Program-made: the position numbers and the translations under genes
Shown here: positions 9,415-17,719 of the stretch, in pieces
How the letters are laid out: every line of letters begins with the position of its first letter
How positions within the stretch are numbered: position 1 is the stretch's first letter
The notes under the pieces: model-generated
The model's input: only the letters and a program-made list of their open reading frames with translations
Told to the model about the DNA's origin: nothing
Databases searched by the model: none
Origin: a virus
Reading direction: 5' to 3' (one strand)
Virus record (IMG/VR): IMGVR_UViG_3300008267_000038
Span: 1-64,000 of that record
Length of the DNA: 64,000 nucleotides

Positions 9415-11604
9415 CTACCAAGTGTAGATGACGACAAGACCACCGCCGCCTTTACCGCCAGCCCCCGAGGTGTACCCGTTGCGGGCCGCCCCACCGCCGC
9501 CGCCACCACCACCGCCGAGGCCACCAATCCCACCGGCACCGCCGTTTGCCGTGTAGCGACCTGCCCCACCACCAGCGCCACCTCCCGCAGGATAGAGAGG
9601 GTTACCCGTGAAGGTTGCAGCGGTTCCGGCCGACCCGTTGGGAGAGGCTTGGGAACCGCCCGCACCACTATTACCACCGCCCATGAACGGAGCGCCTTGG
9701 CTGCCTCCCGTACCGTACCCGAGGGTTGTGGCGGCGTCGATGCTACCACCGTTCCCACCTGCACCCGCACCAGCGTTTGACAATGAGGGGACGTAGGTAA
9801 AGCCAGAAGTCACCACAGAACCAGAAACAGCGATGTTGGATGCCCCCTTGTAAAGGGCATCGCCACCGCCCACCGTCGCCGTAGGTGTGGCAGAGGCCCC
9901 GGTCCCGCCGTAAGCAATCACTCGATTGGTAAGGGTGACCCCAAACGTCACCGAAGAAGCAGCACCGTTGCTCCCAGCGGCGCTTATCGGTCCCGTAACC
10001 CCAGACCCACCATTTCCCCCACCCGAGACAGCAACGCTGCCGGTGCTGGGGAGGTTACTAGCCAGCAGGGTGGTGTCTGTGATACCGCCCCCACTACCTC
10101 CCCCGCCGCCGTAACGAAAAGCCGTCGAGTCACCGCATTGGCCGGAAGCCCCGCCACCCCCGCTTCCCACCGCGATGATTCGCACGAACGTCGCATTAGC
10201 AGGTTTCGCCCAAGTGTAGGTACCAGCCGTCGAGTAAGCAAACATCTGCACGGGCGTCGTCTGGGGAGACAAGTTCATCTGCACCCAATAGTTGCCGTCG
10301 TACATGAACTCGACAATCTCACGGGTGGCTATGGTGACATTGTTGAAAGGCAACGACAACTTCGACCCGACCAGCGGCCCACCGAGAGCGGCATCCTTCT
10401 GCAAAGTGACGGCTTCACCGATGTTCTGGAGGCGAATACAAGTGCCGACCACGACGGGGACGGTGGTGAACGCGGTAGCCTTCATCGTCGTCTTGATGGT
10501 CGGTGTCGCACCAAGCGTCATCGAGAGCAGCGGATTGACTTGAAGGAACGGTTTGGGGGAGGCGTTGGGACCGCCCGCCGTGTTCGAGATTTCGATGGGT
10601 ACAGACGTGGAAGCCAGAACTTGCGTCGTCTGCGGGGGGTACACCAACAACCCGTCCAGGTTGATGTTGAACCCGTTTAGGTTCACAGGGCCAACAAGTC
10701 CCGCGCCCTCACCACCCCTGATAGTAACAGCCGTGCTAGTAGGGAAGGTGGAGAAGCTCGGCTGGATCAGTAGGTCGCCGTTATACGCTCGGCTGGTACC
10801 CTGCTGGACCAGCCACCCGTTCGCAATCAGCGGGGAGGACTCGTCGCCAAGGTAAGTGCAAGTAACCTCCGTGGTAGTCACTTGGCCGAACAAACCGGCC
10901 GTAGGACGCAGCCACAGGAGGCCACCATCAAACGAGATAGTCACGCTAGGGGCATCCGCTTCTGCCCGAAAAACAAACGTGAATGTCGCACCCTTCTGAA
11001 TGTTCACAGGAAGGATGTTGTAATCGAACGGGTGTGAACTCGAAATGTCCACCACCTGTATGGTGGCATCCACGCCGTACTCAAGGTCGAGGGTGACGAT
11101 TCCGGCAGCCGTGTGATGAAAGTAGGCCACGTCACCCGCGTACCGACCCTCACGCTCCCGCCGCTTTCGGAGGTAGGCGTCCAACAGGTAGTTCGAGTCA
11201 CCCCGCTGACCACCCGCCCATCCAGAAGCCGTAGCCTCTGAGTCGCCAAGGTCACACATCTCGGGCGTCATGCCCGCTGACGGTAAGGACAAACCGTCGG
11301 CATCAGCCACGCCGAAGAACCTGACATCGCGGGTGGTACCTGTCTCGTCGATGCGAGTCAGTTTGACGATGTAGATGCCATCGACAAACGGCCCCTGCGC
11401 GGTCGCCACCTGACTGTTGGAGTCAAGGATCGCTGGGGGGTTTGCCTGCGGGGAGGGCCATGACAGGAACTCCCAATAGGTGGTGACAGACGGTCCACCG
11501 AGGTCAGTCATGACCACGTTGGCGTCGGGGGCTAGTCCAAGAACGGACTTACCCGCTGCTCCGACCGTGCTGTTCTGTGAAAACTGGATGCTCGCAGAGG
11601 CCAT
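9415..11604 (-). CDS. Tail fibre protein with glycine-rich C-terminal adhesin domain
   Basis: 729 residues when started at ATG 11604 (MASASIQFS), which has a GGAGGG ribosome site 6 nt upstream; an upstream in-frame start would run into the preceding gene. The body is beta-rich. The last 230 residues begin with a TYTWAKPANATFVRIIAVGSGGGG segment and continue as glycine-rich stretches ending GGGGLVVIYTW, matching the glycine-rich domain found at the ends of phage adhesins. In T-even phages, glycine-rich loops of this type on gp38 determine receptor specificity. It is the best candidate in the window for a host-range determinant. It sits between the gpI-like protein and the lectin-like adhesin. 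Confidence 0.75.
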   Translation of the reverse strand: MASASIQFSQNSTVGAAGKSVLGLAPDANVVMTDLGGPSVTTYWEFLSWPSPQANPPAILDSNSQVATAQGPFVDGIYIVKLTRIDETGTTRDVRFFGVADADGLSLPSAGMTPEMCDLGDSEATASGWAGGQRGDSNYLLDAYLRKRREREGRYAGDVAYFHHTAAGIVTLDLEYGVDATIQVVDISSSHPFDYNILPVNIQKGATFTFVFRAEADAPSVTISFDGGLLWLRPTAGLFGQVTTTEVTCTYLGDESSPLIANGWLVQQGTSRAYNGDLLIQPSFSTFPTSTAVTIRGGEGAGLVGPVNLNGFNINLDGLLVYPPQTTQVLASTSVPIEISNTAGGPNASPKPFLQVNPLLSMTLGATPTIKTTMKATAFTTVPVVVGTCIRLQNIGEAVTLQKDAALGGPLVGSKLSLPFNNVTIATREIVEFMYDGNYWVQMNLSPQTTPVQMFAYSTAGTYTWAKPANATFVRIIAVGSGGGGASGQCGDSTAFRYGGGGGSGGGITDTTLLASNLPSTGSVAVSGGGNGGSGVTGPISAAGSNGAASSVTFGVTLTNRVIAYGGTGASATPTATVGGGDALYKGASNIAVSGSVVTSGFTYVPSLSNAGAGAGGNGGSIDAATTLGYGTGGSQGAPFMGGGNSGAGGSQASPNGSAGTAATFTGNPLYPAGGGAGGGAGRYTANGGAGGIGGLGGGGGGGGGAARNGYTSGAGGKGGGGLVVIYTW

Positions 11605-11639
11605 GAGCCGCCCTCCATGCAGGGGTCGGTATTGAAAGA

Positions 11640-12443
11640 CTAGAAGTGATGAATCTCTGCGGTGACGTGAGCGTTGGCCTTCGTACCAAGCCGATCCTTG
11701 TCGCGGAGGCCACCCCAATAGGAGCGGAAGTCATCGTAGTAGTAGTTGGACATCGCCCATCGCATCGCATCCCCGATCACACCGTCCGTGGGGATGATCT
11801 TGTCTTGGAAGATGTAGCGGATGCGGTACAGGGTGTGGGCAGGTCGCACGATGTCGATGATCTGCCGGATGGTCTTGTCGGCCTCGAAGGTGTTGGATGG
11901 GAACCCACCGCCAAGCGGGATCACGACGTCCACATCGAACCCAAACTGGTCCGAGATGTCGAGGCCGCTACCCCCCTGTCGAACGATCAGGTAGTTCTCG
12001 GTCACCTTGATGGTGCCCTGCATGAACAGGCCGACCACCTCGGCCAAGGACGTAGGGATGCTGCCTTGGAAGTAGATTCGGATGAGGTTGAGCAGGACGT
12101 TGCGGAAACCCTCGTCCGAGAACTCCAGTTCGGGCAGACGCCCGTTCAAGAACACGAAGTACCCGACGGTGGTGTAGAGGAACTCGCTTCGTGTGGTGTC
12201 AAAGGCGAAGTCGCTGGAGATGTCCTCCAGAGCCAGTTCCATCCTCGCCAACTCGACCGCAACAGCCTTGAGTTCGACCGTGTAGTTGGGTCCCTCGACG
12301 GTTGAGGTGTAGTTCGAGGGCAGCAGGGCCAACAACTGGCTAAAGATGCCCTGCGCCCGGCGCACCAAACGTAGGTTGTACTCCTGACCTGTCTGCGAGA
12401 CGGTCAGGTTTTTTCGCCAGCTTTCGCTTACAAAACGAGGCAT
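11640..12443 (-). CDS. Baseplate wedge/tail protein, gpI-like
   Basis: 267 residues. The N-terminal half is helical (LVRRAQGIFSQLLALLP, VELARMELALEDI) and the C-terminal half is mixed, with the phrase IRQIIDIVRPAHTLYRIRY. This pattern of an all-helical N-terminus and a closing PAHT segment is typical of tail protein gpI relatives of P2/Mu-type baseplates. The gene directly follows the baseplate-J-like gene (3-nt gap), and precedes fibre genes, which is the canonical J-I-fibre order. It would connect the wedge ring to the fibre network. The assignment rests on synteny and helix pattern. Confidence 0.7.
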   Translation of the reverse strand: MPRFVSESWRKNLTVSQTGQEYNLRLVRRAQGIFSQLLALLPSNYTSTVEGPNYTVELKAVAVELARMELALEDISSDFAFDTTRSEFLYTTVGYFVFLNGRLPELEFSDEGFRNVLLNLIRIYFQGSIPTSLAEVVGLFMQGTIKVTENYLIVRQGGSGLDISDQFGFDVDVVIPLGGGFPSNTFEADKTIRQIIDIVRPAHTLYRIRYIFQDKIIPTDGVIGDAMRWAMSNYYYDDFRSYWGGLRDKDRLGTKANAHVTAEIHHF

Positions 12444-12446
12444 TGG

Positions 12447-15400
12447 CTATCCCGCCCGATAGGTGACGGTGAAGTTGCCGAGATCGAGGTACTCGACCTC
12501 GGACCCGTAAACGTCGTGCGGCCCCTTGTCGCCTCGCACACGGTAGGAAACGCTGTAGGAGTGGTTGGCCGGAACATCGGGCACCACACCGGCCCCCGAG
12601 ATCGACACCAAGACCTTGTTGGCGACCGTCGCCGCTGTCGTGACGTCGGTGAAGCCAGGCAGCACCGCGCCAGAGTTTCCAATGATGTAGGCTTGGTTCG
12701 GCTGACTCCCCACCAAGAGCAGGTTGTCCACCAGCGTGAGAGCGATGTCGTCTTGAAAGACCCCTCGGTGTTCCGTCGCTAGACCACCCCCATCCGTCGT
12801 GGGGTAGTTGAGGGCGTCGTTCAACAGATAGACCCGCTGACCACCGGCATCGAGGCCCGCTATGTAGGTGCTGCTCGACAACACCTGCTCGCGGAGGATG
12901 AGAGCGCCGTCCGCATACGCCATACGGGCCAGAGGTACCACCTCGTAGTCAACGCCGCTTGTCCCGTCGATGGCCTTGATGACGTCCGACTGAGCGACAC
13001 CCTGCCCGATCACACGGCTGTTGAGTTCCACGCTCAGGTTGGCACGAACCAAGGGGTCCACCTTGTCCTTGGCGGCACCCGACTTCAACTGAACAGTTGT
13101 CTCGATTTCTACCGAGTTGACGATGGCCTGCTTGGCAAGGACGTCGGCCGTCGCATGGCGGCGGTTGTTCAACACCGTCTGGAACTGCTGGAGCAGGTCA
13201 TTCACCACATAGGTGACGGTGAAGTTCTCGTCCTTGGTGTAGTCCACGACGACAGGCTGGCCCGTCAGGATGGTGGAGGCCGAGGTACGGACAATGTTGA
13301 TGGGAGTACGGTCGGTCCCGCCCACGATCTCGAAGTCCACCCCCACCGTGTACTCGATGGAGCGATCCGAGTTGAACACGCGGACTGTGTTGGTGTTGAT
13401 GCCGATGCTATCCAGAGGCTCCTGCACGAACCCGATGAGGACGTGCGCCTCGTCGTTCACGAGAATCTGAGAGCCTGCGGGCTTACCGTTCGCTTGAACG
13501 ACCGAGAGGTAGTCCTTGGCCGCCGTACTCTCGCCTTGCAGGAGGGGGTCCTCCAGCCGGTACAGGTTGAAGTTGACGGACGCATCTAGGGCACCCGAGG
13601 ACTCACCGACCACCGATGTCACTCGACGGACGGGCTGTAGGCTGGGAATGAACTGGTTTTCCGAACGGAACCGATAATCCGCGTACACCACGTCATCGAG
13701 CGTCGTGACGGGCTGCGCGATGGAGGTGTTGAGCCGGAAGGTCTGGAAGTCGATGACCTGCACACCCGAGAGGTCATAGTCGGCACCAAGGGTGGCGTTC
13801 CGCACCCCGTATCCTTGGGTGGGGTCATTGAGCATCTCGATGATGGGCGTCGTGGCCGTCACACGAGAGTCCAGAACTCGGAACGTCAGGGTTGTCAGGT
13901 CCACGAGGCTGCATTGGATGTTCTGGGCGAGGTTGAACGAGAACGAGAACTTCTCCGTGACCTGCCGCTCTCGGAGGCCCTGGACCCAGACATCGACCTT
14001 GCCGCCGATGTGCTTCTTGCGAACTTCGTCCCAATCCCGCATCATCAGGCGGTCGCCCGACTTCACAACCTTTGACTTGATGATGCCGACCTGCTCGGCC
14101 GCCGTCTGGTAGTAGCCGTTTTCCGTGCCCGTATCGACGGAGACAAACGCCAACATACAGCGGGTGGCAAGGTCATAGTTCGATTCAACGTCGGTCCCGC
14201 CCACCAGTGACTCGACGTTCGTGACGGATAGTCCCGAGACGCCGCTGTTGCCAGTGATGGAGCCAGGCGGCACGTTCCCATCGGCTCCGGGGTTGAGGGC
14301 GGCGACGTCCGCAACCACCTCGTACCGCTTGGTTGTGTAGTTGTAGAAGGCTTCCGCGTTTGCAGCGGGTAGGATGTAGGAGCCGCCCACGCGGAACGAG
14401 GTGGCTACCCCGGCAGCTTTCAACTCGACGCCCGCTGGGATGATGATGTCGATGGAGGGTTTAGAGGTGGTGTAGAACACCACCTGCCCCACCGCAGACC
14501 GACCGCCCAGACGTGCCTTGTTGACGTTCCGCGCCAGCTTGTCGAACTGGAGGTCGATCAGGTTTTGAACCGCCCTGTCCGAAGTGTACCCAAGTGCCGA
14601 TCTCAGGGCGTACTTGTAGGGGCTGGTCAACACCGCGTCACTTGTCTCGCCCCCCAGCGCGTTGTCCATCTGCATGAGGGTCAAGAAACTCTGGCTGCGG
14701 TGAACGAAGTCCATCAGAAACCAGAGACGCTCGGCCTCCGAGGCGAACGGGTCAATGCTGACATCGCGGGTGGTCGAGCCAGGGATGAGGCTGATCTCGT
14801 TGTTGACCCTCCCAACGTAGTTGATGTAGTCGGTGACGATGGCCGTCTGGGTTCGGTTGGGTAGGTCGATGACGCCCGTATCAACCAGCAGGGGAGCGCC
14901 CAGCACCTCTTGGGAAAAGGGCGACTCGAACTCCGTGTTGGTGGACTTGTCGAAGTAGACGGTGGTGACGACGTAGTAGAGGGGGTCTGTGTCGGGCACG
15001 CCGTTCCACTGGTCGGCGTTGATGATCCCTAGACCGCCGCCCCGATAGTGCGTGAACTTCGTATAGGTGACGAGGTTGTACGCCTCGACGGTGCCCTTGA
15101 AGCGGACGTCGGCATAGCTGCGGGACAGGTCGATGGTCTGATTGAGCGGAACCGCAAGTTCGTTCCCAAACTCATCCATTTCCGTGAGCCGGATATTCAG
15201 CAGATAATGATTGCTGTCGGACCACGACGTTGCGACGGGAAAGGTATCGGTAACGAAGTCCTCATAGACGTCTCCCGTCATGGGGAGTGGGGCTTCATTG
15301 ACCTTGTAGTACCCCGTCTTGCCAGCGGGGGTCTTGGACGCATAGACGTTGTAGCCGATAAACACCTTCTGGTAGAGAATCTCGATCCCTCGGGACACCA

Positions 15401-15803
15401 GCAGATCGACCCCGCCTCGACGCCGTGCGACCTTCAATCCTGTGGGGATCGTCGTGGCAGCGTTGAAGGCGTCCGAGGTATCTACCTGGGTGATGGTCGC
15501 CGTCGAGGTTCCCGACACCCCGCCGATGATGTCGATGGCCCGAAAGGCTACCGTGTTGATGCCTGGGCTAAGGATAAACCCCGAGGAGTACGCGGCAGGG
15601 TTGGGGAACGAGAAGGTGTTGAGTTCGATCTTGAGCAGGTTGGGGTCGGTTACGAACGCCCCACCGTTCACCGACACCTGTAGGGCGACGGTATCCGTCG
15701 TGACGGTACCCCTGATGACAACGGCCTCTTGGTTGGTGGTGAAGTTGAGGGCCGTCGTGTAGCCGGAACCGTCTCGTGCTTCTAGCTGGGGCGCGGTAGC
15801 CAT
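12447..15803 (-). CDS. Baseplate wedge protein with baseplate-J domain (gpJ/gp6-like)
   Basis: 1,118 residues. An Ig/FN3-like N-terminus (about residues 1-250) is followed by a region spanning about 430-640 that contains the hallmarks of the baseplate J family: SIDIIIPAGVELKAAG, a GADGNVPPGSI turn and LVGGTDVESNYDLATR. The C-terminal 450 residues are beta-rich and longer than typical J proteins. Family members form the wedge ring linking the hub to the sheath trigger. The ORF is 3 nt from each neighbour. The large N- and C-terminal extensions suggest an elaborate baseplate. Confidence 0.85.
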   Translation of the reverse strand: MATAPQLEARDGSGYTTALNFTTNQEAVVIRGTVTTDTVALQVSVNGGAFVTDPNLLKIELNTFSFPNPAAYSSGFILSPGINTVAFRAIDIIGGVSGTSTATITQVDTSDAFNAATTIPTGLKVARRRGGVDLLVSRGIEILYQKVFIGYNVYASKTPAGKTGYYKVNEAPLPMTGDVYEDFVTDTFPVATSWSDSNHYLLNIRLTEMDEFGNELAVPLNQTIDLSRSYADVRFKGTVEAYNLVTYTKFTHYRGGGLGIINADQWNGVPDTDPLYYVVTTVYFDKSTNTEFESPFSQEVLGAPLLVDTGVIDLPNRTQTAIVTDYINYVGRVNNEISLIPGSTTRDVSIDPFASEAERLWFLMDFVHRSQSFLTLMQMDNALGGETSDAVLTSPYKYALRSALGYTSDRAVQNLIDLQFDKLARNVNKARLGGRSAVGQVVFYTTSKPSIDIIIPAGVELKAAGVATSFRVGGSYILPAANAEAFYNYTTKRYEVVADVAALNPGADGNVPPGSITGNSGVSGLSVTNVESLVGGTDVESNYDLATRCMLAFVSVDTGTENGYYQTAAEQVGIIKSKVVKSGDRLMMRDWDEVRKKHIGGKVDVWVQGLRERQVTEKFSFSFNLAQNIQCSLVDLTTLTFRVLDSRVTATTPIIEMLNDPTQGYGVRNATLGADYDLSGVQVIDFQTFRLNTSIAQPVTTLDDVVYADYRFRSENQFIPSLQPVRRVTSVVGESSGALDASVNFNLYRLEDPLLQGESTAAKDYLSVVQANGKPAGSQILVNDEAHVLIGFVQEPLDSIGINTNTVRVFNSDRSIEYTVGVDFEIVGGTDRTPINIVRTSASTILTGQPVVVDYTKDENFTVTYVVNDLLQQFQTVLNNRRHATADVLAKQAIVNSVEIETTVQLKSGAAKDKVDPLVRANLSVELNSRVIGQGVAQSDVIKAIDGTSGVDYEVVPLARMAYADGALILREQVLSSSTYIAGLDAGGQRVYLLNDALNYPTTDGGGLATEHRGVFQDDIALTLVDNLLLVGSQPNQAYIIGNSGAVLPGFTDVTTAATVANKVLVSISGAGVVPDVPANHSYSVSYRVRGDKGPHDVYGSEVEYLDLGNFTVTYRAG

Positions 15804-15806
15804 CGT

Positions 15807-16946
15807 TTATCCTGTGAGGACGTAGTTCCGAAGGGACTGTCGGAGTATCCCCTGCTGTTGTGTGGAGCCAAGTAAATCCTGCGGCTCTGGGATGCGGATG
15901 CCTCGGTCGATCACGATGTTCCTGCCCGAACGGTTCTGTACGGTGATGTTTACGAAAAAAACCGTAGGGTCGGTGTTGCTCTGGGAGACGTCCACCCCAA
16001 GGAGGCGATACGGGTACTCCTCGTCGGAGACTTCCTGCCCCACCGCTACCTCCTGCTGGCGCTTGATGGACTGCCAACGTCCAAACGCTCGGTAGATGTC
16101 GGAGACGATGAGGTTCTGGATGATGCCGCTGGCACCGATCTTCTGACCGATCTGGTCGATGAGTCTTGTACCGTACCAGGTGTGGAAGGGGTTGGACCCT
16201 TCCTCAGTGTAGATGAGTTTCAAACACTCTTGGATGAGGAGGGCTTCATCCCTCACCTCCACGGTCCCGCCCGTCCGTGTGTACCGCCAATCGTTCTCCA
16301 CCCCCGTCCCCGCACATCGGCGGCATTGTTGCTGGAAGGTTGTGTAGGACAGTTGGAAGAAGTCTTTGCCCCCTCGAAGGGGGCGATCAAAGATGATGAA
16401 GCGATAGGGCAGCCCTTCAACGGTGCTTTCGTCGTTCACCAAGGCCCACGGCGGCAGCAGGTCCTTGCCCCTGTAGTCCACGTTGGCGGCGATCCCAAGG
16501 GTGGCAGCGACCGTGCTGGTGGTAGGCACGAACAGGCTGGCCGATGCCCCCTTGTGGATGCTCTCGCAAGAGAGCCGCCCATTCATGTTCGAGAACATGG
16601 CTCCGATACGGGCCTCGTTCAAGATGCGAACGAGGTTGTCCGTGGTCATGCTGGAGTTGGCTGGAAGGGTAACCTCTCGAAGGGCCGTCTGGTTGAGCCG
16701 CACCCTAAACAGGTCATTGACCCCCGTTTGGATGCGGAAGGGACCAGCACGAGTTCCCGTCATGGTGGGTGGGGTCTGCACGCCCGTTGAGGGCACCTCG
16801 ATCTCACCGTTCAACACCACTTTGACTTGATTGCCCGCAGCGATGCTGGCGGCTGGCGCGAGGGTCTGGTAATCGTCCGAGAGGTAAATGGCCTCGTTGA
16901 CGATCCCATGCTGGCAAACCTGGTCGATCTGGCGGTCATAACTCAT
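15807..16946 (-). CDS. Baseplate wedge subunit with gp25-like domain and zinc-type CxxC motif
   Basis: 379 residues. About residues 65-165 carry a GPFRIQTGVNDLFRVRLN unit also found in the sheath insertion. Near residue 220 is CRRCAGTG, a CxxCxGxG-type motif. The C-terminal third contains EEGSNPFHTWYGTRLIDQIGQKI, the signature turn-helix of gp25/GpW-like wedge proteins, which form the wedge core around the tail end. It overlaps the next upstream gene by 4 nt and lies immediately upstream of the J-like gene, as gp25 usually does. The pairing of a gp25 core with a metal-binding-type motif is unusual. Confidence 0.78.
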   Translation of the reverse strand: MSYDRQIDQVCQHGIVNEAIYLSDDYQTLAPAASIAAGNQVKVVLNGEIEVPSTGVQTPPTMTGTRAGPFRIQTGVNDLFRVRLNQTALREVTLPANSSMTTDNLVRILNEARIGAMFSNMNGRLSCESIHKGASASLFVPTTSTVAATLGIAANVDYRGKDLLPPWALVNDESTVEGLPYRFIIFDRPLRGGKDFFQLSYTTFQQQCRRCAGTGVENDWRYTRTGGTVEVRDEALLIQECLKLIYTEEGSNPFHTWYGTRLIDQIGQKIGASGIIQNLIVSDIYRAFGRWQSIKRQQEVAVGQEVSDEEYPYRLLGVDVSQSNTDPTVFFVNITVQNRSGRNIVIDRGIRIPEPQDLLGSTQQQGILRQSLRNYVLTG

Positions 16947-17710
16947 GCCAACCCTTCCTCGTCGCCTGTCACACCGGCAGGGATGAATCCACCGTCGTCG
17001 CGGCCCGCCACACCCGGCTCGACCTGCGGGAGCGTCGTGCCCCTCTTGGAATACGGTAGGAAAGGAGCATAAACGGACTTACCGTGGGGGTCCCTGCCCT
17101 TGTCGTCGTAGATGGCAAGGTAGTTGTCGTTGGTCAGCAACTCGCTTATCTTGGTGGCAACCCACTCAAGTGACCCTTCGGTGTCGGCTGGCTGCTGGAT
17201 GGACGCCAGCAACTCCAGTTCGGCGTCCAGTTGGTCCACATAGTCGATGACCCGTCGAATCTTCCGCTCCAGATACTCCCGCCGATAGTGAAGGGCTGGG
17301 TGCATCCACTCACGGGCCGTTCGGATGTACTCCGCAGAGGCGCTGTCTCGCAGACCCTTGCCGCCCACCACCTCCCCGTTCGACATATACTGAGCGGGCG
17401 AGGTGTCGGTACCAGCCACCAAAAAGACGGACTGCGCCCGTGTCCGCACCTGTAGGTCGAACTTGACGTCGCCCCCCAGAGCCTCGTAGGCCGCCACCAG
17501 ACCCCCGATGTACGTCGAGGTCGAACTAGAGGCCGAGTAAGCGGTAGGGACCCCGCCCCCGTCGTAAGTGAAGGTGAGGGACCCTGCCCGCAGCTTCTCG
17601 TAGTTGAGGTGTGCGACTCGACCCGAGATGTCGGCAAACTGCGATCTGGCGAACGTCATGAAGCGGTCGAACTGGCTCTTGTTGAACGTGCCGAGAAAGT
17701 CAAAAGCCAT
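16943..17710 (-). CDS. Baseplate-associated virion protein, unknown family
   Basis: 255 residues beginning MAFDFLGTFNKSQF. The middle third is helical and charged (YRREYLERKIRRVIDYVDQLDAEL), with a preceding beta-rich segment. It ends with a glycine/aspartate-rich tail. I recognise no domain. It overlaps the gp25-like gene by 4 nt and follows the 759-aa structural gene by 9 nt. The tight coupling and position inside the baseplate block argue for a wedge or plug component; no enzyme motif is seen. Confidence 0.6.
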   Translation of the reverse strand: MAFDFLGTFNKSQFDRFMTFARSQFADISGRVAHLNYEKLRAGSLTFTYDGGGVPTAYSASSSTSTYIGGLVAAYEALGGDVKFDLQVRTRAQSVFLVAGTDTSPAQYMSNGEVVGGKGLRDSASAEYIRTAREWMHPALHYRREYLERKIRRVIDYVDQLDAELELLASIQQPADTEGSLEWVATKISELLTNDNYLAIYDDKGRDPHGKSVYAPFLPYSKRGTTLPQVEPGVAGRDDGGFIPAGVTGDEEGLA

Positions 17711-17719
17711 CGCAGCCTC